From Fibrisoma limi BUZ 3 (GTDB lineage Bacteria; Bacteroidota; Bacteroidia; Cytophagales; Spirosomataceae): a stretch of DNA of 64,000 nucleotides. The DNA lies in the NCBI RefSeq assembly GCF_000296815.2, contig NZ_CAIT01000006.1, positions 254,777 through 318,776 on the forward strand, in the 5' to 3' direction. Within the stretch, counting starts at the first letter, position 1, and every line of letters begins with the position of its first letter. Below are positions 52,276 through 61,884 of this stretch, one piece after another. The position numbers were made by a program, and so were the translations under genes. The notes under the pieces were generated by a model. The model did not search any database. It saw nothing but the letters and a program-made list of their open reading frames with translations, and was not told where the DNA came from.

Positions 52276-55200
52276 TTACCGAATCAGTGTAAGGCTACCC
52301 ACAAACCGTTCGGATTTTTCGCCTTTCAGCAGCAGATCGGCTTCATACGTGTAGGCTCCGGCAGGCATCGGCACTCCATTAAACGTACCGTCCCAGCCCT
52401 CGCTGCTCTGCTGGCTGTTGGCCGGGAAATCCTTGCCTTCGAAAATGACTTCGCCCCACCGGCTGCGGATGCGCAGGAGCCGGATACGTTCGATGCCTTC
52501 GCCGAACAGGGTCCAGATGTCGCCAATGCCATCTTTGTTGGGTGTGAAGGCGTCGGGGGCATGGACCGCGCAGGAAATCCCGCGCAGGACACTCCGTTGC
52601 CCGACTGAATCCCGGCAGACGCCGTTGAACGACGCGACGAGCGATACGTCGAACTGCCCCGGCATGAGCGGTACCTCCACGGTCGAACCCGCCAGCGTCC
52701 GGCCGTCGCTGATGTACCATTGCCACTGGTTGGCGTCGGTGGTGGTACTGACCAGCCGAACCGTAGCCGGCGCGCATAACTCCTGACCACCTTCAACGGT
52801 GAACGAGGCTTTGGGTTTTGCCCGCACTTCGACCTGTTTTTTGATCTCGGTTTTACAGGCGGCCGACGAGCCGAAGACGGTCAGCGTAACGGTTTTGTTG
52901 CCCATTGCCTGGTACGTGTGGATGGGCGAGACATTGACCGAGTCGAGGGCCGAACCATCGCCGAAATCCCAGCGGAACCGGTTGGCCGGATTCGCCAGAC
53001 TCGTGAACCGAATGGCCTGCTCGGTACAGGTGAATGGCGCACCTGTGCGGAAATCGCCCGCGGGTGGCTGGGTGGTGCGTATCGTTCGGCGGGTCGAATC
53101 GTAGCCGCAGGCCGTCAGGGCCGTTAGCGAAATGGTGTACGTCGTGTTCGGCTGTGGAAAGCTATGCTGCGGATTCGGGTCGGTCGATACGGTGCCGTCG
53201 CTGAATCGCCAGATCACCCGGTCGGGTTTGGGCGTCGTGGCATCCCGAAACGCAATCGGTTCGCCGGGGCAGGCTTCGGGTTTGTTCAGCGTCATCAGGG
53301 CTTTCACCTGGCTGGGCGATACGCGGATGGCTACGTTGTCGCTGTCGCGGCCGCATTCGCCCGCGGCTATCAACTGAACCCGGAAGGTACGGGTGCTGTC
53401 GCGGGCCGAGAACAGGTGCGAGAGCGTATCGGCCGTTGACGACAGCGGAGACGTTCCATCATCCCACAGCCACGTAGCGGGTTGGGTCTGGCCGGTCGAG
53501 CGATTCGAGAACCGGATGCGGGCCGGCGAACACCGGAACGTCGTCGAGTCGACGCCAATTTCGGCCAGCACAAGCGGTCGGGTGGTTAGCGTGGTCGTGT
53601 ACGATTGCACCCCGCAACTGTTGCTGGCCGTCAGCACGACGCGGTACGTCTGGGCCTGGCGGGTCTGGTTGCGGTACGTCTGCGACGTGGCCTGAAAGGT
53701 CTGGCTGCTGGTGCCGTTGCCGTAGTTCCAGCTATACTGCACGTCGGGGCTGGCTGTTCCCGCTACCGCAAACGTAACCGTCATCGGTGAGCAGCCGGTC
53801 GTCTGGCTGGGGGTGAACGTAACGGGTGTTGGCGCGGCCACAATCCTGAGCACCCGGCTGGTCGTGTCGACGCAGCCTGCCGTTCCGACCGTAAGCAGCA
53901 GCCGGTTTGTGCCCGATGGTAGAGACAGGGCAGGAACGCGTTCGGTGGAGATGTTCTGGCCGTTCAGCGTCCACTGAAACGTACTGCTGCCGCTGGAATT
54001 ATTCTGGATCTGCACCGCCGATCCGCTACAGACGCCCGATACGGTAAATTCGGCCCGGGGGCGTCCGATGCTAACGGTGGCGTTGGCGCGGGCCGGGCAG
54101 CCGGACTGGCCGAAATTATACTCGTAGGTCAGCCCGACGATGTCGCCCGTCACGCCCTGCATAAAGAGCGTATCGTTGCGGATGGCGTTCGGAAAGGCCG
54201 TACTGCGCCAGGTGCCGCCCGCCGGACTGCCCTGTAGTTTGACGAAGGGGACGCGGTCGCAGGCGGCTATGTTCTGAACGCTTACCTGACCGCCTTCGAC
54301 CGCTATCCGGATGGTGTCGGCGCGTTGACAGGCACTCGTACCCCGCAGGTAAATCAGGTTGTACTGACCGGCGGTGCGCGGATTAAAAAAGACGTTGTTA
54401 CCCTGCGTTTCAATGTAGGCTTTTCCGGTGCCTTCCCAGGTGCCGCCCGGCAGATTGACCTGCACCGGAAACCGGGCCGATCCGACGCACACGGCCGTTG
54501 TTCGTCCCGGCGCTGTGATCTGTACCGCCTGTGGAGCCTGCACGTAAAAAGTGTCGGCCACGGTACGTCTGCCACACCGGCTGTTCAGTTCGCCCCGGAC
54601 GATGTAGGGCGCGGTTGATACCGGCGCGTTAACCGACGTACCCGCAGCCAGCGGCTGCCCGTTGAAGGTGTACGTAGCGCCCGGCGTGGGCGTTGTCAGG
54701 GAGTAGCTGATCGGTTCGCAGGCATCGGGTTGGGTGGCGAGTTTTACCTCCGGCAGGTCTTCAACCCGGTGTTTACAGATTAAGGGAGCCGATGTGCCGC
54801 AGTCGTTCAGGGCCGTCAGGGTGATGGTGTATTCGCCGGTTTCGGTAAACTGAACTTTCGTAATAGGCGAACTGCTGCTGGTGTTCTGAATGAATTTGTA
54901 CGACGACGGGCTGATGGTCCACCGGTACCGCGACTCGTCGAGGGAAACCGTTCCGTCGAGGGTCAGCGTACCGCCGTTGGGCAGACAAACGACCGTATCC
55001 TGGTTGAACAGGGTATAACCGGAAGTGGTGTAGCTGGCCACGGGCGTGCTTTTAATGGGTACCGATACGCTTTTGGTACTGGTACCGCAACTGTTCGTGG
55101 CCGTTAGTTTAACGGTATAGTTCGACTGCGTGGTTGGGAAGGTATGCGACGGCGATACATTGGTTGAGTTGGTACCATCGCCGAAGTCCCAGGCAAACTC

Positions 55201-55680
55201 AGTATCGTTCGTGATGGGGCAGCTCTGATTCTGGAAGTAAACGGCCTGACTCCGGCAGGCATCCGGTACTTTGAAATCAGCGCGTGGTTTCAGCTTGAAG
55301 GTAAGCTGAACCCCTTTGTTATCGCCGGGGCAATCCGTCACGATGAACAGTTTGTAGACCTTATTACTGCCGTTGCCGCAGTTCTTGATAAAACTGCGCA
55401 GGTCGTACACGTGCTTAATCTGGAGCGGCCCCGCCTGGTTGAAGGTCTCTATTTTGCCGTCGTCCCAGTCCATTTCAAACTTCTTGAAGGCGCAGGTTGG
55501 GGCCGGCTTTACGTTGAAGCACATCTCGTAGAGGGTATCAGCTTCGGTGATGCAGCGTTCGAGGTTGCCGGAGCAGGCATCCAGTTCAACCAGTTGAGCA
55601 ACGGCCGGGAACGAACATCCCAGCAACAGACAGCCGATCAGCGGGCGCATGATCCGGCGTAGCAGGACTACAAAAAGCAT
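52276..55680 (-). CDS. PKD-repeat adhesin-like protein with type IX secretion (CHU_C/gliding) C-terminal domain
   Basis: 1134 residues from the ATG at 55680; an ATG ten codons in (55650) gives a normal signal peptide MRPLIGCLLLGCSFPAVAQ. The body has about six PKD/Ig-like units marked by WDFGDG-type motifs (FAWDFGDGTNST, YSWNYGNGTSS, WLWDDGTS, VIWRFSDGTVST, FRWDFGDGSALD). The last 95 residues match the gliding-motility/type B sorting domain: PDAFTPNKDGIGDIW, IRSRWGEVIFEG, GWDGTFNGVPMPAG and a terminal VGSLTLIR. Type B substrates of this secretion system need a cognate PorP/SprF protein, which is encoded divergently 148 bp away. Probably a large surface protein or adhesin. Confidence 0.92.
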   Translation of the reverse strand: MLFVVLLRRIMRPLIGCLLLGCSFPAVAQLVELDACSGNLERCITEADTLYEMCFNVKPAPTCAFKKFEMDWDDGKIETFNQAGPLQIKHVYDLRSFIKNCGNGSNKVYKLFIVTDCPGDNKGVQLTFKLKPRADFKVPDACRSQAVYFQNQSCPITNDTEFAWDFGDGTNSTNVSPSHTFPTTQSNYTVKLTATNSCGTSTKSVSVPIKSTPVASYTTSGYTLFNQDTVVCLPNGGTLTLDGTVSLDESRYRWTISPSSYKFIQNTSSSSPITKVQFTETGEYTITLTALNDCGTSAPLICKHRVEDLPEVKLATQPDACEPISYSLTTPTPGATYTFNGQPLAAGTSVNAPVSTAPYIVRGELNSRCGRRTVADTFYVQAPQAVQITAPGRTTAVCVGSARFPVQVNLPGGTWEGTGKAYIETQGNNVFFNPRTAGQYNLIYLRGTSACQRADTIRIAVEGGQVSVQNIAACDRVPFVKLQGSPAGGTWRSTAFPNAIRNDTLFMQGVTGDIVGLTYEYNFGQSGCPARANATVSIGRPRAEFTVSGVCSGSAVQIQNNSSGSSTFQWTLNGQNISTERVPALSLPSGTNRLLLTVGTAGCVDTTSRVLRIVAAPTPVTFTPSQTTGCSPMTVTFAVAGTASPDVQYSWNYGNGTSSQTFQATSQTYRNQTRQAQTYRVVLTASNSCGVQSYTTTLTTRPLVLAEIGVDSTTFRCSPARIRFSNRSTGQTQPATWLWDDGTSPLSSTADTLSHLFSARDSTRTFRVQLIAAGECGRDSDNVAIRVSPSQVKALMTLNKPEACPGEPIAFRDATTPKPDRVIWRFSDGTVSTDPNPQHSFPQPNTTYTISLTALTACGYDSTRRTIRTTQPPAGDFRTGAPFTCTEQAIRFTSLANPANRFRWDFGDGSALDSVNVSPIHTYQAMGNKTVTLTVFGSSAACKTEIKKQVEVRAKPKASFTVEGGQELCAPATVRLVSTTTDANQWQWYISDGRTLAGSTVEVPLMPGQFDVSLVASFNGVCRDSVGQRSVLRGISCAVHAPDAFTPNKDGIGDIWTLFGEGIERIRLLRIRSRWGEVIFEGKDFPANSQQSSEGWDGTFNGVPMPAGAYTYEADLLLKGEKSERFVGSLTLIR

Positions 55681-55828
55681 ATGGAACGAAAGGATGGGTG
55701 GATGAACAGGCAAGATAAAGCCTGGCCGTGAAAAAAGCATTCGAAAAACGTTGGGTAACAAATAAAAGCGCATATCCTTGTTACTTAGGCGGTTTATACG
55801 GTAATTCATGGTTATCCACAACCATGTT

Positions 55829-56905
55829 ATGAATCGCCTGACTCTTCCTGTACTCTTAATGGCGCTTGGCAGCCTGTCGGTAACAAGCCACGCCCAGGAC
55901 CCGCAGTTTTCGCAGTTCTACGCCAACCCGATCTACCACAATCCGGCCTTTGCGGGGGGAGCCGGTGCCTCCCGACTCATCCTGAATTACCGAAACCAGT
56001 GGCCGGCGCTGGGAGCTAATTACCAGACCGTGGCTGCGTCGTTCGATACGTACATTGCGCCCGACCGGGGGCGGATCGGGATCGGCTGGGGTGGGCAGGC
56101 CATCCACGATCGGCAGGGAAACGCGTGGCAGTCCAACTCCCTGAGCGGCCAACTCGCGCCGGACGTAACGCTGTTTGAAGATGGGCCGGATGTGATGCGG
56201 TTGATCGGGGCGGTGCAGGCCACGGTGACGTCGGGTATTTACAATCCCGATGGGCTCTCCTTTGTCGATCAGTTTTCGTCGGGTGGCCTGACGAATCCGG
56301 TCAGCAGCGATCCCTTGTCGGTGGCGGGTGTCCGGCAGACGTTCTTCGGATTTTCGTCGGGGATGGTGCTGGAGGGTCAGTTCCAGGACCAGAATGGCAA
56401 CCTTAAATCGTACTGGCTCGGCGGAACGCTCCACCACATCGGGCGCTCGTTGTCGCGCTACGACGTACTGGGGCAGCGGTTCGGGCTACAGGCGGGACTG
56501 CGCATCCCCCTCAACTGGCGAATCCGGGCGCGGGGGCTGGGCCACGAAGAAAGTATCGACCGCAGCATCGGGTTTACGGCGCAGTATCGACAGCAGGGCA
56601 TGGATCGGCAGCTTGATGTTGGCGTTAACCTGACCTACTCACCGGTGATGTTCGGCGTCTGGTACCGGGGCATTCCCATGCGGAAATACCAGCAAACCTC
56701 GCAGCGGGATGCGGTGGTGCTGCTGACGGCCCTGCAACTCAATACGTTCATGATCCAGTATAGCTACGACATTACCATATCGACGCTGAGCTGGGCAAGT
56801 GGTGGCGCCCACGAAATCTCGATCTGGTACGGCTTCGACTCACTGTTCGACTTCTCGGGTCGACGCGCCAACGCCCGCCGGGCGCGGAAGTGTCAGCAGT
56901 TTTAA
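55829..56905 (+). CDS. PorP/SprF-family type IX secretion outer-membrane protein
   Basis: 358 residues from the ATG at 55829. The signal peptide (LPVLLMALGSLSVTSHAQ) is followed by the hallmark DPQFSQFYANPIYHNPAFAGG, given here as its parts FSQFYANP and NPAFAGG. Barrel strands include LGLAQYR-like stretches (GIGWGGQAIHD, FQIQYSYD-like FMIQYSYDITIS). PorP/SprF proteins tether type B sorting-domain substrates to the cell surface, so this is the likely partner of the divergent PKD protein. Its 3' end overlaps the minus-strand membrane protein gene by 66 bp. Confidence 0.92.
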   Translation: MNRLTLPVLLMALGSLSVTSHAQDPQFSQFYANPIYHNPAFAGGAGASRLILNYRNQWPALGANYQTVAASFDTYIAPDRGRIGIGWGGQAIHDRQGNAWQSNSLSGQLAPDVTLFEDGPDVMRLIGAVQATVTSGIYNPDGLSFVDQFSSGGLTNPVSSDPLSVAGVRQTFFGFSSGMVLEGQFQDQNGNLKSYWLGGTLHHIGRSLSRYDVLGQRFGLQAGLRIPLNWRIRARGLGHEESIDRSIGFTAQYRQQGMDRQLDVGVNLTYSPVMFGVWYRGIPMRKYQQTSQRDAVVLLTALQLNTFMIQYSYDITISTLSWASGGAHEISIWYGFDSLFDFSGRRANARRARKCQQF

Positions 56906-58657
56906 GGGGATGAACTGCACCCGCCCGGCCGACGGAAACCGGGTTTCGACGGCGGGTGGGCCGTATCGCCGGTAGAACGCCGTTCGCGCTTCCTCGGTTA
57001 GCAGATCGGGGTAGAGGTTGATGCCCGCGAAATTGTTTTGCCGTAGATACGTATCGAAAAACCGCCAGTCGGCCTCCGTAAACGGACGATTCGGGGCCAG
57101 TAGCTGCGGCCAGTCATCGCGCAGAAATGGCTGGATCTGGTCGGGGTGAAGCCGGCCAAAATACTGCCCTACCACTTTCTTGTCGTAAAAGCGTCGGAAC
57201 GTAAATACGGCGTTCTGTTCCTCGTAGAACGGACACAGGCCTTCTTCACTGCCCACACCATTGGCTCCTACGACGCAGAATGGCCAGTCGAGAACGGCCT
57301 CGCCCGGTTGCACCCGAACGTAGCGGCAATACCGCACCGTAGTCGGTGATACCACTTCGGTCGGAACCAGAATACGCAGGTGATAGCCGTGGTACCATTC
57401 GGCCAGCATCAACAGACCAATCAGGCCACCCACGAGTACGGCCGGTCTCCGGCTGGGCCAGCGAAGGGGTAGGGCCAGCAAACAGAACAGCACCGGATAA
57501 ACCAGCGACGCCCGGCCACCGTGCCGGTTGAAACTAAACCAGGGAAAAATTTTCAGCGTGGGCAGCACCACCGGATGGTACAGCAGACAAAGGATCAGCA
57601 TGACCACGATGGGTAGCCACAAGGCTACCTGTCGACGGGTTTGCCAAAGCCCAGTCAGACCCAGCAGCACGACGTACAGGCCCGGACTGCCCTGGCCGTA
57701 GCTTTCGTAGGTGTCGCTGAACCAGTGGTTGTCGACAGCCGCCATACTGTCGAGGCCGGGCAGATACGGCATGAACAGCCGGAGCGGATGCGACCACGCC
57801 CGCAGTTCCGGTACGTCGCCAAAGTCGAATTGCCAGGCCGTAAAGGCGATCTGGAGCGTAAGCGGCAGGTACAGGAAAAGGCTCGCAACCAGCAACGCCA
57901 GCAGGAAACTGTTCAGCACCGGCTGTCGGCGCCACTCGCTTGTTACGTAGTTAAGAATATGCGAAAACCACTGTTGGGGGCTCGGAAATTGCCGAACCAG
58001 CAGATACCCCATCACCGGCAGGCTGAGGGTTGTGAAGGTCAGGGCAAAGCCGGCTACGTAGCCGAGTTCCAGGCCCAGCGACAGTACGTGCAGTGCCGCC
58101 CAGAACAGCACAAACGCCAGCGAAATCCGCCGACGGTTCAGCAGGTCGACCAGCAGCCGGTACGTTCCCACCATGCACAGCACCGTCCAGTGCGCGACGC
58201 AGACGTTCATGTGCACCGGAAACTTCCAGAGGGCGTAGAAATTGAACACCGATACCACCAGCCCCGTCAGAAACGATTTGCCCACGCCAAACACCGGTTG
58301 CAGCAGCGCAAACGTACCGACCGCCGTAATGACCAGACTAACGACGTAGTAGTATTGAAGAAACGGCCCCGGCCCGTCCCACAGCCAGTACCCCAGCGCG
58401 TACCAGGCGTCCCGCTCAAATCCCCACGGCAGAAACACCTGGTTGGTACCGTACGGATAAAAGGTCTGGTTGTTGACCAGATCAAGCGTGGGCCACGGCC
58501 GGAACGAAAGGTTCTTGAACAGGTAGTAGCCGGTGTATTCGTACTGATCGGTATCGTCGCCGTCGGAGAGGGGGAGGCTGAAATTGCCAACGGCCAGTGC
58601 GCTCAGCACCGCAGTCAGGCCAGTTAACGTACTATACCAGATAAATTGTTTGCGCAT
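56840..58657 (-). CDS. GT-C-like polytopic membrane protein
   Basis: 605 residues from the ATG at 58657. Around ten to twelve hydrophobic helices cover residues 1-420 (ITAVGTFALLQPVFGVG, FALTFTTLSLPVMGYLL, LNSFLLALLVASLFLYLPL), and an acidic loop DGDDTDQYEYTGYYL sits after the first helix, as in GT-C glycosyltransferases. The C-terminal ~170 residues are soluble (YYGRLHPDQIQPF and similar). No named family was recognised with confidence. Its last 66 bp overlap the PorP/SprF gene on the opposite strand. A role in surface glycosylation or glycolipid synthesis is a guess. Confidence 0.75.
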   Translation of the reverse strand: MRKQFIWYSTLTGLTAVLSALAVGNFSLPLSDGDDTDQYEYTGYYLFKNLSFRPWPTLDLVNNQTFYPYGTNQVFLPWGFERDAWYALGYWLWDGPGPFLQYYYVVSLVITAVGTFALLQPVFGVGKSFLTGLVVSVFNFYALWKFPVHMNVCVAHWTVLCMVGTYRLLVDLLNRRRISLAFVLFWAALHVLSLGLELGYVAGFALTFTTLSLPVMGYLLVRQFPSPQQWFSHILNYVTSEWRRQPVLNSFLLALLVASLFLYLPLTLQIAFTAWQFDFGDVPELRAWSHPLRLFMPYLPGLDSMAAVDNHWFSDTYESYGQGSPGLYVVLLGLTGLWQTRRQVALWLPIVVMLILCLLYHPVVLPTLKIFPWFSFNRHGGRASLVYPVLFCLLALPLRWPSRRPAVLVGGLIGLLMLAEWYHGYHLRILVPTEVVSPTTVRYCRYVRVQPGEAVLDWPFCVVGANGVGSEEGLCPFYEEQNAVFTFRRFYDKKVVGQYFGRLHPDQIQPFLRDDWPQLLAPNRPFTEADWRFFDTYLRQNNFAGINLYPDLLTEEARTAFYRRYGPPAVETRFPSAGRVQFIPLKLLTLPRPAGVGASTREVEQ

Positions 58658-58779
58658 GCTCAAAGCCGGTGGCCGTGCAAAGTAAAAACCTTCCGTCAAT
58701 TTTGGATGTATTCCTTCAGGTAGGGACCGGTAATACGCTCAGTTCCGGGCTGTACCACCCGCAATCGGTCGAAAACCGT

Positions 58780-58787
58780 TATCTTTG
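58780..58787 (+). promoter_or_regulatory. Bacteroidota -7 promoter box for leuS
   Basis: TATCTTTG matches the phylum -7 consensus TAnnTTTG exactly and lies 29 bp upstream of the leuS ATG, leaving a short leader. The matching -33 element is weak at the expected spacing, so this is a candidate only. Confidence 0.45.
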
Positions 58788-58816
58788 AGTTCTTTTTAGA
58801 CGACTTCTCCATCCGT

Positions 58817-61741
58817 ATGGAATATAACCACCGCGAAACCGAGCAGAAATGGCAGCGGTTTTGGGACGAAAACCAGACTTACCGCACCGACATTTCACCC
58901 AACAAACCAAAATACTACGTCCTGGACATGTTCCCGTATCCGTCGGGGGCCGGGCTGCACGTCGGCCACCCGCTGGGCTACATCGCGTCGGATATCGTGT
59001 CGCGGTACAAGCGGCTGAAAGGATTCAACGTACTGCACCCGATGGGCTTCGACAGCTTTGGTTTGCCTGCTGAACAGTATGCCATTCAGACGGGGCAGCA
59101 CCCGGCCGTGACGACCGAGCAGAACATCGCCCGCTACATTGAGCAACTGAAAAACATCGGCTTCAGCTACGACTGGAGCCGCGAAGTTCGTACGTCCGAT
59201 CCGGCGTATTACAAGTGGACGCAGTGGATTTTCATGGAACTGTTCCGGTCGTGGTATAACAAAGACACCGACCGCGCCGAGCCTATTGAAACGCTGCTGG
59301 AAAAATTCGCAACAAACGGTACGACGGACGTCAACGCCGTCTGCGACGAGGATACGCCTACGTTTACAGCGGCCGAGTGGAACGCCATGTCCAAGCGGGA
59401 GTCGTACGAAATTACGTTAAAATACCGCCTGACGTACCTGGCTGATGCGGTTGTGAACTGGTGCCCGGCCCTGGGTACGGTACTGGCCAACGACGAAGTG
59501 AAAGATGGGGTGTCGGAGCGGGGCGGTTACCCGGTGGAGCAGAAACTGATGCGTCAGTGGATGATGCGCATCACGGCCTACGCCGACCGCCTGCTGACCG
59601 GCCTGGACACCATCGACTGGTCTGAATCCCTGAAAGAGCAGCAGCGCAACTGGATCGGCAAGAGCGTAGGTGCGTCGGTTAAGTTTCCGTTAGTTAAGGA
59701 GGAAAGGAGGAAAGGAGGAGAGGAGGAAAGGAATTTGGATGCGGTTTCCCCTTCCTCCTTTATTGAAGTTTTCACCACCCGCGTCGATACCATCTACGGC
59801 GTTACGTTTATGGTGCTGGCGCCGGAGCATGAGCTGGTGCCGCAACTGACCACGCCCGAGCAGCGCGCAGCGGTTGAAGCGTACGTCAACGCGGCCAAGA
59901 TGCGTTCGGAGCGTGACCGCATGGCCGACACCAAAACCGTGTCGGGGGTGTTCACGGGGAGTTATTGCATCAATCCGCTGTCTGGTGAGAAGGTACCCAT
60001 CTGGCTGGCCGACTACGTACTGGCGGGCTACGGCACCGGTGCCGTCATGGCCGTACCCTCGGGCGACCAGCGCGACTGGACGTTCGCAACGCACTTCGGA
60101 TTGCCGATTGTTCAGATTCTGGATACTCAGAAAGACCTGGATAAGCAAGCCGATAACACCAAGGAAGGCCACTACATCAACTCGGGCATCATCAACGGCA
60201 TGACGTATCAGGAGGCTACCCAGACCCTGATTGCCTGGCTGGAAGAACGCGGATTGGGAAAGGGCAAGGTCAACTACCGGATGCGCGACGCCGTGTTCAG
60301 CCGCCAGCGCTACTGGGGTGAGCCGGTTCCGGTCTATTTCAAAGCTGATCCCGACGGGAAAGTTTTGCCGTATCTGATCGATGAAAGCGACCTGCCGCTG
60401 GAGTTGCCGGCCGTCGACAAATACCTGCCGACCGAAACCGGTGAGCCCCCACTGGGCCGCGCTGAGGGATGGCGGTATCATCCCAAAGGAAAGGCAAATA
60501 CGTCTCCCTCTCCTGAAACGGGAGAGGGCCGGGGTGAGGGCTACGAGTACGAACTGAGCACCATGCCGGGCTGGGCTGGCTCATCGTGGTACTGGTATCG
60601 CTACATGGACCCTAAAAACGAAACCTCGTTCGCGTCGAAGGAGTCGATTAACTACTGGCGGAATGTGGATCTGTACATTGGCGGTACCGAGCACGCGACG
60701 GGCCACCTGCTCTACAGCCGTTTCTGGAACAAGTTCCTGAAAGACCGGGGCTACGTACCAGAGGAAGAACCGTTTAAGAAGCTCATCAACCAGGGCATGA
60801 TCCAGGGGCGGTCGAACTTTGTGTACCGGGTGAAAGGTACCGGCGTAGAAGGTACGGCACCTGTTTTTGTCTCGCAGAGCCTGCTTGACGGTCGCGACGT
60901 AACGCCCCTGCACGTTGACGTGAACATTGTTGAGAACGACGTACTGGATGTCGACGCGTTCCAGCGGTCGCGGCCTGACCTGGCCGAAGGGGCTACGTTT
61001 GAACTGGACGGTGATAAATACATCGTCGGGGCCGAGGTTGAGAAGATGTCGAAGTCGAAGTTCAACGTCGTCAACCCCGATATGATCGTGGAGAAGTACG
61101 GGGCCGACGTACTGCGGCTGTACGAGATGTTCCTCGGTCCACTGGAACAGGCGAAACCCTGGAACACCAACGGTATCGACGGAACATTCCGCTTCATCCG
61201 CAAATTCTGGCGGCTGTTCTACGGTGAGAATAGCGATGGGTCGGACAAGTGGCTGGTGACCGACGAGGAGCCAACACCCGCCGAACTGAAGATCCTGCAC
61301 AAGACGATCAAAAAGACCCAGGACGATATTGAGAACTACTCGTTCAACACAACCGTATCGGCGTTCATGGTGTGCGTCAACGAACTGACCGCGTTGAAGT
61401 GCCACAAGCGGGCTATTTTGCAGGACCTGGTGCTGATCCTGTCGCCGTTTGCGCCCCACATCACTGAGGAGTTGTGGGCGGCTCTGGGCAACGAACCTGG
61501 CACGGTGTCAAAAGCCAGCTTCCCGACGTTCAACCCGGCTTATCTGGTGGAGGACGCGTTCGATTATCCGATTCAGATCAACGGAAAAGTGCGGACGACC
61601 ATCAGCTTCGCCATCGACCGGGCCGCCAGCGACATCGAGAAAGAGGTTCTGGCCAACGAAGTCGTACAGAAGTGGCTCGAAGGCAAACAGCCGAAGAAGA
61701 TCGTTGTCGTGCCGAAGCGCATTGTGAACGTAGTGGTGTAA
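58817..61741 (+). CDS. leuS: Leucyl-tRNA synthetase with two unusual in-frame insertions
   Basis: 974 residues. It charges tRNA-Leu with leucine. The class I signatures are present: HVGH (48-51, the HIGH motif) and KMSKS (743-747). The editing (CP1) domain has [10 protein letters not shown] after residue 316, and the C-terminal part includes [12 protein letters not shown]. Two stretches are foreign to the family: residues 294-315 ([12 protein letters not shown] then a Pro/Ser-rich tail), encoded by a 36-nt purine run and a matching pyrimidine run, and residues 558-575 ([13 protein letters not shown]), encoded by a palindromic sequence. Both keep the frame, fall in loops before conserved blocks and leave the catalytic motifs untouched. 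The gene is otherwise complete and single. Confidence 0.97.
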   Translation: MEYNHRETEQKWQRFWDENQTYRTDISPNKPKYYVLDMFPYPSGAGLHVGHPLGYIASDIVSRYKRLKGFNVLHPMGFDSFGLPAEQYAIQTGQHPAVTTEQNIARYIEQLKNIGFSYDWSREVRTSDPAYYKWTQWIFMELFRSWYNKDTDRAEPIETLLEKFATNGTTDVNAVCDEDTPTFTAAEWNAMSKRESYEITLKYRLTYLADAVVNWCPALGTVLANDEVKDGVSERGGYPVEQKLMRQWMMRITAYADRLLTGLDTIDWSESLKEQQRNWIGKSVGASVKFPLVKEERRKGGEEERNLDAVSPSSFIEVFTTRVDTIYGVTFMVLAPEHELVPQLTTPEQRAAVEAYVNAAKMRSERDRMADTKTVSGVFTGSYCINPLSGEKVPIWLADYVLAGYGTGAVMAVPSGDQRDWTFATHFGLPIVQILDTQKDLDKQADNTKEGHYINSGIINGMTYQEATQTLIAWLEERGLGKGKVNYRMRDAVFSRQRYWGEPVPVYFKADPDGKVLPYLIDESDLPLELPAVDKYLPTETGEPPLGRAEGWRYHPKGKANTSPSPETGEGRGEGYEYELSTMPGWAGSSWYWYRYMDPKNETSFASKESINYWRNVDLYIGGTEHATGHLLYSRFWNKFLKDRGYVPEEEPFKKLINQGMIQGRSNFVYRVKGTGVEGTAPVFVSQSLLDGRDVTPLHVDVNIVENDVLDVDAFQRSRPDLAEGATFELDGDKYIVGAEVEKMSKSKFNVVNPDMIVEKYGADVLRLYEMFLGPLEQAKPWNTNGIDGTFRFIRKFWRLFYGENSDGSDKWLVTDEEPTPAELKILHKTIKKTQDDIENYSFNTTVSAFMVCVNELTALKCHKRAILQDLVLILSPFAPHITEELWAALGNEPGTVSKASFPTFNPAYLVEDAFDYPIQINGKVRTTISFAIDRAASDIEKEVLANEVVQKWLEGKQPKKIVVVPKRIVNVVV
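59696..59761. repeat. In-frame purine-run/hairpin insertion in leuS
   Basis: A run of 36 purines built from aggaggaaa units (59696-59731) is followed by 20 bp and then ttcctccttt (59752-59761), the exact reverse complement of 59703-59712. It encodes residues 294-315 of LeuS, between VKFPLV and IEVFTTR, where related enzymes have a short loop. Confidence 0.7.
60500..60541. repeat. In-frame palindromic repeat insertion in leuS
   Basis: ccctctcc (60506-60513) pairs exactly with ggagaggg (60521-60528) around a 7-nt loop, followed by ccggggtgaggg. The overall sequence resembles a palindromic repeat often seen in bacterial intergenic DNA. It encodes residues about 562-575 ([14 protein letters not shown]), placed just before [11 protein letters not shown] of the catalytic core. 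Confidence 0.7.
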
Positions 61742-61743
61742 CC

Positions 61744-61773
61744 GTCCGGGCCAGGCTCCCGCCTGGCCCGGAC
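61744..61773 (+). terminator. First of two tandem hairpins after leuS
   Basis: gtccgggccagg (61744-61755) pairs perfectly with cctggcccggac (61762-61773) around a 6-nt loop, 2 bp after the leuS stop codon. There is no T run after it. Confidence 0.65.
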
Positions 61774-61774
61774 A

Positions 61775-61811
61775 AAAGCGGGGGTAGCTTCCATGAAGTT
61801 ACCCCCGCTTT
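61775..61811 (+). terminator. Second tandem hairpin after leuS, terminator-like
   Basis: aaagcgggggta (61775-61786) pairs exactly with tacccccgcttt (61800-61811) around a 13-nt loop. The A-rich left flank and T-containing right flank fit an intrinsic terminator working in either direction. Confidence 0.75.
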
Positions 61812-61884
61812 GCATTCTGAGTGTGCTGCTTGGAAAGCCGGTCAATAATGACTTGTTTCGCTGTTGCTTACCTAACTTGCCCGT

